Shown in pieces: positions 9,085 through 17,373 of a stretch of 23,922 nt of DNA (position 1 is its first letter; every line of letters starts with the position of its first letter). A program made the position numbers and the translations under genes. The stretch comes from Chara braunii (lineage: Eukaryota; Streptophyta; Charophyceae; Charales; Characeae), in the NCBI GenBank assembly GCA_003427395.1, contig BFEA01000510.1:246284-270205 (forward strand), written 5' to 3'. The notes under the pieces were generated by a model. The model searched no databases. It saw nothing but the letters and a program-made list of their open reading frames with translations, and had not been told where the DNA came from.

Positions 9085-9353
9085 AGAGGTGTTGTTGGAC
9101 ATCCATGGGACATTGAGCCCAACACAATACGACACAGTGGCAATGGAGAAAACACAGCTTGTCGATGTTGTGGACGTCAACGATCTTTGTCCGGAGACGA
9201 ATATACCGTCTACGGTCATCGACGCCGACATCTCGAGCCTGTCAAGTTTCCCTGTGGGTTTGGAGCAGGTCGTCGCCTCGTCGACGCGCGCAGGGGTGCC
9301 AATCGTGCTGGGACTGCCGTCGGTGGGCTCTGGTGAAGTGGTAGCTAGGCTTG
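9064..9353 (+). CDS. Continuation: exon-like segment in the next frame
   Basis: From just after a possible acceptor (TACAG ending at 9063) the frame reads as ordinary protein (GEVLLDIHG, then a Thr/Val/Asp-rich stretch with VDVVDVNDLCPETN). It runs to a canonical donor TTG/GTAAGC at 9354. Reading on past the donor gives a stop within four codons, which supports splicing. The frame is technically open from about 8753, but upstream of about 9060 the other frame looks more protein-like. Family not recognised. Confidence 0.4.
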
Positions 9354-9540
9354 GTAAGCACTGACTTTCTCTGCTTTCTTCCCGCTCATCAGCCCTTTCG
9401 TGAAGTGTTGTTTGCTTCGTCGATTTCGGGGAGGTGTATAGACGGCCGCCAACTCGATTGTGACGATGTGCTTCGTGAGGTGCTGTTTGCTTGGTTGCTC
9501 TTGCGAACTTGTGTTGTTGATCTCCTGCTGAACTGTCTAG
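9354..9540 (+). other. Candidate intron (acceptor uncertain)
   Basis: Donor GTAAGC at 9354. Two acceptors are plausible: a strong pyrimidine tract ending CTCATCAG at 9392 (39-nt intron, very short), or CTGTCTAG at 9540 (187 nt). The interval holds a direct repeat of 21 bp (9397-9417 and 9472-9492). Neither acceptor joins cleanly to the downstream frame that looks most coding, so the structure is unresolved. Confidence 0.35.
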
Positions 9541-9834
9541 GTGGCTATTTCTTGTACAAGTCGACGAACTCGTGGACAAACACCCATGTCGCAGGAGACG
9601 CCTGCCCTCGCCAGGTTGTCCGTCCTGGTTGCGGGAGGCACTGGTCGTCGCAATGTCACTGATGCGTTTCCTGGGGACACAAAGCCTCGAGGCCCTCCCA
9701 GAAGGGTAGTCGTGCCCGTATTGGGCTCCCGCGCAAGACTCGTTGCAGGGGCAGCGGGTGTTGCTGAAAAAGACTGCAAGGAATTCCTTCTCGAGGCTTG
9801 CAGGGATATAAAGGACAGTGCTAGTTTAGAATGA
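9541..9834 (+). CDS. Possible exon between the basic region and the protease
   Basis: An open frame with basic, Gly/Arg/Pro-rich sequence (contains RRVVVPVLGSRARLV) ending in a charged helix-like tail KDCKEFLLEACRDIKD. Composition resembles the linker parts of the upstream ORF. It lies between a possible acceptor at 9540 and a gene-poor 150-bp stretch before the protease. No family recognised; it may be non-coding. Confidence 0.25.
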   Translation: MAISCTSRRTRGQTPMSQETPALARLSVLVAGGTGRRNVTDAFPGDTKPRGPPRRVVVPVLGSRARLVAGAAGVAEKDCKEFLLEACRDIKDSASLE

Positions 9835-10040
9835 ACTGTGTGTAGAAGGTCCAGAAGTAGGGGTGACGTTATGCGTGAACTTTTTGGACCACAGAGTAGC
9901 GGTTCCTCGGACCATAGCCGCTAGGACGACATTTTCTCATAGTGCCCCGTCCTTAGTGCTTGCTGTGTGCTGCGGGTGTTTGTTGAACAGGGTTTCCTCG
10001 AGATGGAAGAGCGGTCCTTGAAGACGTTATCTGCTCCCGG

Positions 10041-10691
10041 TTGCCGCTCACTATCATCGTCGCGCGTTTGTTATCGCACAGTTTACAGGTATCCGTCAAG
10101 GACATCGTCACACTCGTGGATAGATTCGGGGAGCTCAACGATGAGGTTGTCAATTTCTACATGGCGATGCTGCTGGACGACTGCGGCCGGACTGCCGCTA
10201 CCATGAAGACATACACCTTTAACTCCTTCGCCTCTTCACTGCTTCTGCAAGGTCCGACAACTGTTCTCAGATGGCCTAAAGATGTCGACCTCCTGTCTCA
10301 TGACCTCGTCTCGGCACCAGTGCACAAGGACGGCGAACACTGGAGCCTTTTGGCCATTGACTTATCTAGACGTGTTTTGGAAATCTATGATTCTTTCTCG
10401 TGTTCGTCCTCCAAAGATTCCTTCTACTATGCACTTCTAGATAAAACTGTTAAATTTTTGAACACGGTGGCAGGTGCCACCGGTGATGGTCGCACTTTCG
10501 ACCACTTCGCTCGAGAGGTCAGCGTGAAAGGTGTCCCTCGGCAGCACGACGGGGCTAGTTGTGGGGTGTTCATGTTAATGTTCGCTTCTTGTTTAGCGAG
10601 AGGTTTACGTCCACCTTTTGGTTTCTCCCATAGACACATCTCCTCTATCAGAGCTAGACTAGCTTTGGCGATTTGCGATGTTGGTAGATAA
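10041..10691 (+). CDS. C48 (Ulp1/SENP-type) cysteine protease domain
   Basis: Papain-like-fold SUMO/ubiquitin-like isopeptidase domain. Counting from 10041 (a TTG codon, not a real start), the segment has LNDEVVNFYMAMLL near the N-terminus (the C48 entry helix). It then has the catalytic His-Trp pair (H100, W101), Asp in EIYDS (D117), the oxyanion Gln (Q168) and the nucleophile in ASCG (C174). All four catalytic positions are intact and in the family's order and spacing, with a C-terminal helix before the stop. The frame is open back to 9987. Good acceptor-like sites at 9990 (GAACAG) and 10088 (TTTACAG) suggest it is the last exon of the upstream gene. Ulp1 domains are known passengers in several eukaryotic transposon superfamilies, where their role is unclear. 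No hydrophobic signal or membrane segment was seen. Confidence 0.85.
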   Translation: MPLTIIVARLLSHSLQVSVKDIVTLVDRFGELNDEVVNFYMAMLLDDCGRTAATMKTYTFNSFASSLLLQGPTTVLRWPKDVDLLSHDLVSAPVHKDGEHWSLLAIDLSRRVLEIYDSFSCSSSKDSFYYALLDKTVKFLNTVAGATGDGRTFDHFAREVSVKGVPRQHDGASCGVFMLMFASCLARGLRPPFGFSHRHISSIRARLALAICDVGR

Positions 10692-11576
10692 GCGTCTATC
10701 TCTTTGTTGATCATGTAGTGTAGACGGGTTGACGAAGAAAAACATTTCGTTCTTCTCCGGACGAAATTTGTTCCTTTTCATTTTTTCCGTGAGGGACTGG
10801 TGGGTGTTCTCTGTTTGGTTCAGAGCAGAATTGACTGTCACTGCCAGGAAATCTCCGGGTGAACTTGTCATGTCCCCGGCGTGTTTGTCGTCGACAATAT
10901 TGTTCTTTCTCATTGGATTTCAATTATCACGAACGTCCCCGTTGTTGGGGCGCCTGTTTCGTGATTGAATATCTCGCTTTCGTCATTTTGTGCCTTGTGT
11001 GGTGTGATGTTCTGCCCGCATACTCGGATGCATCCGGACTCAAACTAACTCTATGCTTTTCTGCCTCTTTCCCGAACCTCCCCCGTCGTCTACACTCATC
11101 TATGCATTTTCACTTTGAATGTTGTGAGGCGTCACAGAGAACAAAATACAACACACGGACCTCTTTATACATTTGATGGCCCGTCTGGCCCTCCGCACTG
11201 TGTGGTTTGTGATTCCGACATTGAATGTTGTTAATTCTTTGACCCGGCAAAGCTCCCCTTCTGCACGAGCATTCATACATTCGGCTCCTATGCATTACCC
11301 AATACAATGAAAAATTTGAATGTGCCGAGAGGGAAAACCCAAAAGGCGACGCCAATGGCTGCTCGAATGTGACGAGATTTGAATTAGGGTGGCGCGGCTG
11401 AAAATACAATTGCATGNTTGGACAAAATTGGATGTGGTGACGAAAGGATAAATCACAAGGTGAAGCCGACTGATACTAGAAAGTGACACAAACTGAATTG
11501 AGCTGGCACTCATAAACAAATAACCATTGTATGATTGGTGATCGCCTCAATTTCCGAAAAACGAATTCAAGAATCA
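10692..11576. other. Gene-free 3' flank of the coding module
   Basis: No gene seen. It contains one palindrome copy (TCGGATGCATCCGG at 11024-11037). AT content rises relative to the coding module. Confidence 0.5.
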
Positions 11577-11577
11577 A

Positions 11578-11651
<74 letters not shown>
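11578..11651. repeat. Compound (TC)n(CA)n microsatellite
   Basis: A run of TC dinucleotides passes directly into an almost perfect CA run with one T interruption. Confidence 0.98.
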
Positions 11652-11689
11652 GTTGTGTCTAGTGCGCTCAATTGCTGTTTGCTTCGGAC

Positions 11690-12033
11690 TCCCTCTCCCC
11701 TGTCATCTCGAATGCATCCGAACTTGGCTTACTCTCGCCTAACGAAAACCTTGCAATTCTTGTACAACTACACTTGTGGTTTTCACATGTTCCTCGAGCA
11801 TGCGTCTCCTGTGCCACATGTCGACATGAAAAGAAAATTCAGTGCGATCATCCACACTCTCTCTGTCTCTCTCTGTGTCTCTGTCCGTGTCCCTGTCTCT
11901 GTCTCTGTCTCCCTCTCCATCTCTCTGACGCGCTCTTTCTATCTCTGTCAGCTTTGTCTAGATCGTAGCGAAGCGACTCACGGCCGAGACACTTCTGATG
12001 GATCATAAATGTGGTGGAATGGTACAATGTTTG

Positions 12034-12064
<31 letters not shown>

Positions 12065-12790
12065 CGCAAAACATACTTCTTGAACTGTGTCCCAAAAAGC
12101 ACAGGGGAAGCTTCAAACTGAAGGGTCTATACTAGTTCGACACTTCAGATACGTCCGTAACACGAAATGCTGTGGGTGACTATACGGTGCTTGTCTTTTC
12201 CATCTCTCAACCCTCTGGCGTGCTAATATGCCATTTCTTGCGGGCTTCCTCTCTGTCAATCTCCTGTGATCTCGGATATATCCGAACTTCGCTTATCTGG
12301 GAAAGTCACATTGCCTTGCTGCTCTTCTGCAACGATATTCTAAAATGCTTTTAAAAGCGAGGCTGATGATCTCCGCGTGTGCTCGACCCTGCGCCGTCCG
12401 TGCGGCGTCTCGAGAAAATTAAGTACAGTCTCTCTCAGACACTCTGTCTTTCGCTTTTTCTGTCTCTCTCTCTTTTTCTATATCTCTCGCTCTTCAAATG
12501 TATACGACCATTTCTTACGGACTTCCTCTGTCTGTCTATCTCCTGTGATCTCGGATACATCCGAGCTTCGCTTTTCTTGGAGCTTCACATTACCTTGCTG
12601 CTCTCCTACAACGATCGTCTGAAATGCTTTAAAAAACGAGGCTGATGGTCTACGTGTGTGCTCGACCCTGCGTCTCCTGAAAATTAAGTACAGTCTCTCT
12701 AAGACTCTCTGTCTCTCGCTCTTTCTGTTTGTCTCTCTTTCGCTCTTTCTGTCTCTCTTTCTTTTTCTATCTCTCTCGCACTATACATCT
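11690..12790. repeat. Diverged tandem units carrying the palindrome, with CT-rich separators
   Basis: Two clear units of about 270 bp (about 12190-12450 and 12475-12735) share the order: CTCCTGTGATC, palindrome, CTTCGCTT, CACATT(G/A)CCTTGCTGCTC, GCGAGGCTGATG-like word, GTGTGCTCGACCCTGCG, AAATTAAGTACAGTCTCTCT, and a CT-rich tract. The stretch from about 11690 is a more diverged copy of the first half, and 12770-12830 looks like the beginning of another. The palindrome is among the best conserved parts of each unit. Confidence 0.75.
12032..12059. repeat. (TC)n microsatellite
   Basis: An uninterrupted run of TC dinucleotides. Confidence 0.97.
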
Positions 12791-12970
12791 ACACGATCAT
12801 CGGTGCAGGACTCCAATTAATTCAGGTCCTCACACTTCTAAATACAGGTCATCCTACTCCTCTAAGTCTGTGAAGAGGCACAACTCGTTTTACTCACAAA
12901 CTCGAGTTTGTGTCATTATATGTTCTGATTCGGATGAGTGGGATGCTTAACTCCAAGTGAAACTATGACA

Positions 12971-13145
12971 CAGTGTAATATATTACTCTGTTATGTACTG
13001 AGGCAGCAGTACATATAACACAGTGGTAGCAGATATATGTACTGACTCAGAGGTGTATAACACAGTGTATACTCTGCTGTGGTATTCCACATCTGGACAC
13101 ATTCGAACCACGAGAGAAGCGCAACAGATATATGTACTGACTGTG
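12971..13145. repeat. Cluster of short palindromes and a repeated 17-bp word
   Basis: 12971-12990 is a near-perfect 20-bp palindrome centred on ATAT. 12990-13000 and 13007-13019 form a hairpin (GTTATGTACTG paired with CAGTACATATAAC, one bulged TA). CAGATATATGTACTGACT occurs at about 13029 and 13127. Confidence 0.7.
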
Positions 13146-13230
13146 CTCCTCGCCTCAAAGCTGCTTTACTCCTTGTTCGGATGTATCCGGATCTGGAATA
13201 CTACACCAGACTATACACTGTGTCATAAAT

Positions 13231-13272
13231 TCGTTTCAAAATAGTACACACAATAATGTACTATTGTAACGA
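13231..13272. repeat. Terminal-like hairpin at the element junction
   Basis: The left arm 13231-13248 (TCGTTTCAAAATAGTACA) pairs with 13257-13272 (TGTACTATTGTAACGA), giving a 16-18 bp stem with one mismatch and two bulged bases and an 8-nt loop. Retroelement gag sequence starts immediately after it. Confidence 0.75.
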
Positions 13273-13983
13273 ATAACATGTTCCTTCCTGGATGAGGCCC
13301 AGAAGTGTCATGTCCTGCTAACTAATTTCGCAGAGGATGAAAGAAAGAGTGTGGTAAGCCGCGCTGCTCATTATCCTCTGAAGTGGGATGAAGTGGTTGA
13401 GATGGTCCGTGAACTACCTTCGGTGTCAAACCGGAATTGGTCTCTGGAACAGATGAAAACAATCACTAGTGCAAGAGAGGGAAATGTTGAGGCAACTAAG
13501 GGAGGAAACTTGAAGGCCGAAGAGATCCTTGGTCTTCTCGTTAAGCTTGGTAGCTTCGAAAAGTTAACCCTTCCTGCCCTAGCAACTCAAGCACTTGTTG
13601 GAGCCGAAGAAGGTAAGGTAGAAAGAAAGAAGGAGAAGCAAAAAGAGGAAAGTGAAAGTGAGAGCGAGAGTAGTGATGATGACGCTAGGCGAAGGAGAAA
13701 AGAGAGACAAAAGAAGAAGCGTGACCGGGATTGGAAGAAAGATAATAAGAGCCGAGATTGACAAAAGAGAGATGACCCCTTCCGATGTTATTATTGTGAC
13801 GAGGAAGACCATACTATAACTCGGTGCCCTTTACTAGAGAAGGAATTCGAAGAAGGGATTGTCAAGAAGAATGTCAATGGGCACGTCTGTGATGCCAATT
13901 GGAACAAGATAGATTTTCGAGTTAATAGAGGGATGCGAGCAGTTGTCCTAGAACAGGCTAGGGCCAATAAGGATAAAAAAAAA
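13270..13983 (+). pseudogene. gag: gag, partial, with CCHC zinc knuckle
   Basis: This frame is open from just after a TAA at 13267. The capsid-like start is helical (DEAQKCHVLLTNFAEDE). An Asp/Glu/Ser and Arg/Lys-rich linker (13620-13757) precedes an in-frame TGA at 13759. The same frame continues with a zinc knuckle at about 13789-13830, CYYCDEEDHTITRC, which fits CX2CX4HX4C exactly. The frame ends at a run of nine A (13975-13983), after which the coding frame moves by +1 into the protease part. The TGA could derive from CGA by C-to-T change. Confidence 0.8.
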
Positions 13984-13984
13984 G

Positions 13985-14776
13985 AAGGCTAGAGTTAATG
14001 TTGTTACCTTTGATGGTATGCTACCTCTGGAGATAGTGGCTCGATACGACAATCCTGGAAGTCAAAGTCTGAATGTATCCTATATCAGTCAGAGAGAGGT
14101 CGAAGAGAAAAAGCGAGAGAAGGATAAAAAAGAGCTAGACCAGCTGATAGATGAGACCAAAGACCTAGTGAAGGAAGGAAAATGAAAGGAAGCTGCTGGG
14201 AAGAAGAGAAGGGTGGTCTTGAGATCCGAAGCCGAGGAAGGGATCTGGATAGATGAAGTAGTAAAGAAATTACTCGAGGAGACCGAGATCACCCTATGCT
14301 GGAAAAAAACAGTAGCCTTGGTACCTAAGTTTAGAGAAGAACTTAAAAAGATGGTTGAAAGGTGGAAGTTAGAGATCAATAGTCTAAGACTCTTCCCTCA
14401 GCACGTGGAAAGAGCCCCGCCTGGTACCAAGATGAGGTTTGGCAACATGTCGTGCGGATATTTAAATATCTCCGTAAATTATGTAAAAGTTAGAGCCATG
14501 GTGGACTCAGGGGCCGAGATGGTGCTTATGTCCTCGGCCACAATGAGGTCATGTGGTCTCGGGATAGATAGGAAAGCCAACCACCAGCTCTCCAATATAG
14601 CCGGATTTTTGCCATTGGAAGGATTCATTGATGATTTGCCTATTCGGACTGGGACTTTATGGGCCGAGATCCTCTGTTTTGTGGTCCCCAACTTGGATCA
14701 TGATTGCATTCTCGGAGCCCCTTTCCTACATATAATGGAGGTTTGTGCATTCTTTGGCCATGATGAAGCAACCTAG
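13985..14776 (+). pseudogene. Retropepsin-type aspartic protease region
   Basis: It continues from gag after the A9 run, with one in-frame TGA at 14183 inside a Lys/Glu-rich linker. The protease core has the active-site motif VDSGAE at about 14501-14518 (D-S-G) and, about 60 residues later, DCILGAPFL, the usual hydrophobic-ILG second motif of retropepsins. The frame ends at a TAG (14774), but protein-like sequence continues in an overlapping frame from 14773, so a shift lies near there. Confidence 0.8.
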
Positions 14777-15082
14777 AACAGGCTTTTGTGATAAGTGATA
14801 GGCATCATCCTCGTCATCAGCGACATGTTAACTCTCTTAAGCATGGAGAATATGACAAGTTGATTGAGGAAGTACGAACAAAACTGAAAGAAAGTGAAAT
14901 AATAGATGAAAAAAACAACGATTAGAGTAAATGATATCGGGAAGATGCTCAAGCTCCTGGATAAAGAGAAGAAGTTGGACGATAAGAGAGAGATGGAAGG
15001 ATTCAAGGATGCTGTGAGGGCCGCCAAAGCTGGCACGATGCAGCTCACCTTCTCTGCGACTGGTCTTTTTTTAGGAAAATAG
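14773..15082 (+). pseudogene. Protease-RT linker, frame-broken
   Basis: Two pieces read as protein: 14773-14925 in one frame (charged, ending near a run of seven A at 14909-14915) and about 14918-15082 in another (RVNDIGKMLKLLDKEKKL and following). The change back to the pol frame occurs at or near the T run at about 15064-15070. Position and charge fit the spacer between protease and reverse transcriptase; no motif of its own. Confidence 0.6.
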
Positions 15083-16305
15083 TTACCGAATCTAAGAGGA
15101 AGTATAAGCGTAAGGGCGTTAAGAAGAATCCGGTGGCAGTTTTGATAGAGAAAGATTACAATGAGGCATTAGAGAAGGAGAGAAAGATAATTAAAAGGTT
15201 AAGAGAGGATGCATTAAAAGGAAGGAGAATTACCCCAGAGAGGTTCAAGATAATGAAGGTAGGAACCGATGACTTGCTTCTACCGGCTGAGAGGGATTTC
15301 ATATATGAATTATGTCAGAAGTACAGTGGTGCCTTTTCTTTTAATGATGAGGAAAGGGGACGACTGGACGTTGACATGATCAAGATGGTCAAGATCTGGA
15401 CCGTTCCTCACACGCCTTAAAATGATAGACCCACGAAATATGCCCAAAAGGAAGAAAAAGAGGTAATGGAGTACATAAACCAGAAGATCTCCTCCAACGT
15501 TGCGGAACCAGCTGATGGAGCTTACGCCAATCACTGGTTTTGCTTTTGGAAGCCAGGTGGTGGCATGCGCTGGATACATAACTTGCAAAAGTTGAATTCG
15601 GTAACGGTTCGCGATGCGGGTAGCTTACCCAACACGGATCTATTGGCCGAGTCTTTCGCCGGAAGGAGCATCTACTCCCTAATAGACTTGTACTCTGGCT
15701 ATGACCAATTCCCGATAGATCCTACTAGTCGACCTATAACCGCCATACATACACCTAGAGGCCTCATACAAATGTGTGTGGTGCCTCAAGGGTGGACGAA
15801 TGGGGTTGCGGTCGTCCAGCAAGACATGCTGACGGTCATGGAGGACATATGCACAGAAGTTACATTTCCGCACATTGACGACAATCCAGTTAAAGGACCA
15901 AAGGAGAAAGATGAGACTTTAGTGGATGATCGAGTCAGGCGGTTTGTATGGGAACATGCGCAGGGAGTAGCGAAAGTACTAGAAAGGCTGGCTAAGTACA
16001 ACCTAACAGTCAGCGGGCCGAAATCACTACTGTTATAAAGGGAGGTAACGATCTTGGGTTTTAGGTGCTTCTTAGAAGGAAGGAGCCCCGATCCGAAGAA
16101 AGTGGATAAACTCCTGAACTGGCCTATGCCTCTAAAAACGGTTGGGGAAGTAAGGAGCTTCCTAGGGGTCTCTAGCTTCTGGCGGATCTTCATCCCCGGG
16201 TTTGCTAAGATAGCCGAGCCCCTTAGAGAAATGGTGCGACAAGGAGCTAGCTTAGAGTGGTCTGGCCAAAGAGAGAAGGTTGCGCGAACACTTCAAGATA
16301 AGTGA
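15076..16305 (+). pseudogene. Reverse transcriptase domain
   Basis: One frame with stops at 15418 (TAA), 16036 (TAA) and 16303 (TGA). RT landmarks in order: WIHNLQKLN (template grip), SLIDLYSGYDQF with the first catalytic Asp at about 15684, PQGWTNGVAV, and HIDD at 15871-15882 where the family normally has an aromatic residue before xDD. The connection follows: GFRCFLEGRSPDPKKVDKLL and FLGVSSFWRIFIPGFAKIAE, typical of Ty3/gypsy pol. The His at the first position of xDD is unusual and may be a mutation (Tyr to His needs one change). Confidence 0.9.
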
Positions 16306-17370
16306 AGAGATGGCGGGATCGTATTAGGAGTACGATACTTCGACGATGGCGGCCCGATAGCATTAGGAGGGGTGCTCGTGCAGCGAGATGAGAATGGTAA
16401 AGAAAGGTCACTTAGATTTGAGAGCCGCACCCTTAATTCGGTCGAGAGAGGCTATATTCAGTTCAGGAAGGAACTCCTGGCGATCCTGCACTGCCTCAGG
16501 GTGTTTAGACACTATATTATGGGGCAAATATTCATCCAAAGAACGGATTCCACGTCGATAATCGGAGTTGTTAAGAGGCATCAGCAGGTAGATGCTACAG
16601 TTAGTAGGTGGATAGCTCATATATGGACGTATGATTTTGTACTAGAGAAGGTACCTCCTGAAAAGAATCGAGCCGATTGGCTGAGCCGCGTAGAATGGGG
16701 ATCAATAGATGATGAATCTCTTGAGGAGGCACCCTTCGTTGACGAATTCCTTATGGAAGACGATAATGAAGGATTACTTCCAGCTCCCAGTTGTTATACA
16801 GCCTCAGCCATAGCAACAAGCAGGGAAGACTGTTGGGGGGAAAAGGAAGACCCTTACCTCCATTATCTTCTACCTCGAGAGGATGAGGAGGAAGGATGGT
16901 ATGGGATGGTAAAACAAGCCACTGTTGCAGCTCATGAGCTGACAGAAAGTTCAAGGATGGCTGAACGAAGGCTGAATGAGATAGAGGAAGAGCCGGAAGA
17001 CCCCGAGCAAGATAAGGACGCTGACGAGAGATTTAAGAAAGATGAGTATGATGGGGAATATAAGAGGATCGGTATGGTAATGAGCAGTAGTCAGTTGGAT
17101 GAATTCTATCATGAGAGAACAAAGAGAACCTTTAGGCTGCGTAGGGGTCACCTTTTTGTGAATGCTAAGGAAGGACTACCGTCACTGAGAGTAGTGTGTG
17201 CTAAGGAAAGACAGCTAGAGGTGATCGCTGCACTGCATAAGGATCTAGCAGGGGGTCATAGGGGTGCTGATGCTACATACTATAAAGTATCTCGACTATA
17301 TCACTGGGATAGTCTAAGGGATATGGTTATGAGATATTGTAAGTCATGTGAAGCCTGTCAGAAAACGTAA
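16306..17370 (+). pseudogene. RNase H and H2C2 integrase zinc finger
   Basis: It continues in the RT frame after the TGA at 16303. The RNase H part has FRKELLAIL (catalytic Glu), RTDSTSI with Asp at 16546, and NRADWLSR, the usual end of gypsy RNase H. An acidic spacer of about 150 residues follows. The zinc-binding segment has two His in HKDLAGGHRG (about 17236-17265) and CX2C in CKSCEAC near 17340-17360. It ends at an in-frame TAA (17368), directly followed by the integrase core. Confidence 0.85.
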
Positions 17371-17373
17371 TCT

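Larger units (their letters stand above)
11024..13190. repeat. 3' array of the 14-bp palindrome
   Basis: Copies at 11024 (last base changed), 11708 (one change), 12272 (perfect TCGGATATATCCGA), 12551 (TCGGATACATCCGA) and 13177 (last base changed). Weak versions lie near 12145, 12929 and 13092. Spacing is looser (280-690 bp) than in the 5' array, and the downstream flank is A/G-CTT rather than CAC. Confidence 0.8.

Noticed and set aside
8863-9579. 238-residue open frame on the minus strand
   Set aside because: Low-complexity Ser/Thr-rich product opposite plus-strand exon-like sequence that ends at a canonical splice donor; judged a shadow.
4010-10691. Bacterial or phage contamination because of the ParB/methyltransferase resemblance
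   Set aside because: The same unit carries a eukaryotic-type Ulp1 protease, intron-like junctions and very low coding density, and is joined to a Ty3/gypsy element.
11535-12008. 157-residue open frame through the CA microsatellite
   Set aside because: Largely a translation of (TC)n and (CA)n; palindrome and repeats explain the rest.
2360-13272. CACTA or Helitron assignment
   Set aside because: Palindrome arrays recall CACTA subterminal repeats and the end hairpin recalls Helitrons, but no CACTA terminal repeats, no CTRR end, no Rep/helicase and no recognisable DDE transposase were seen.
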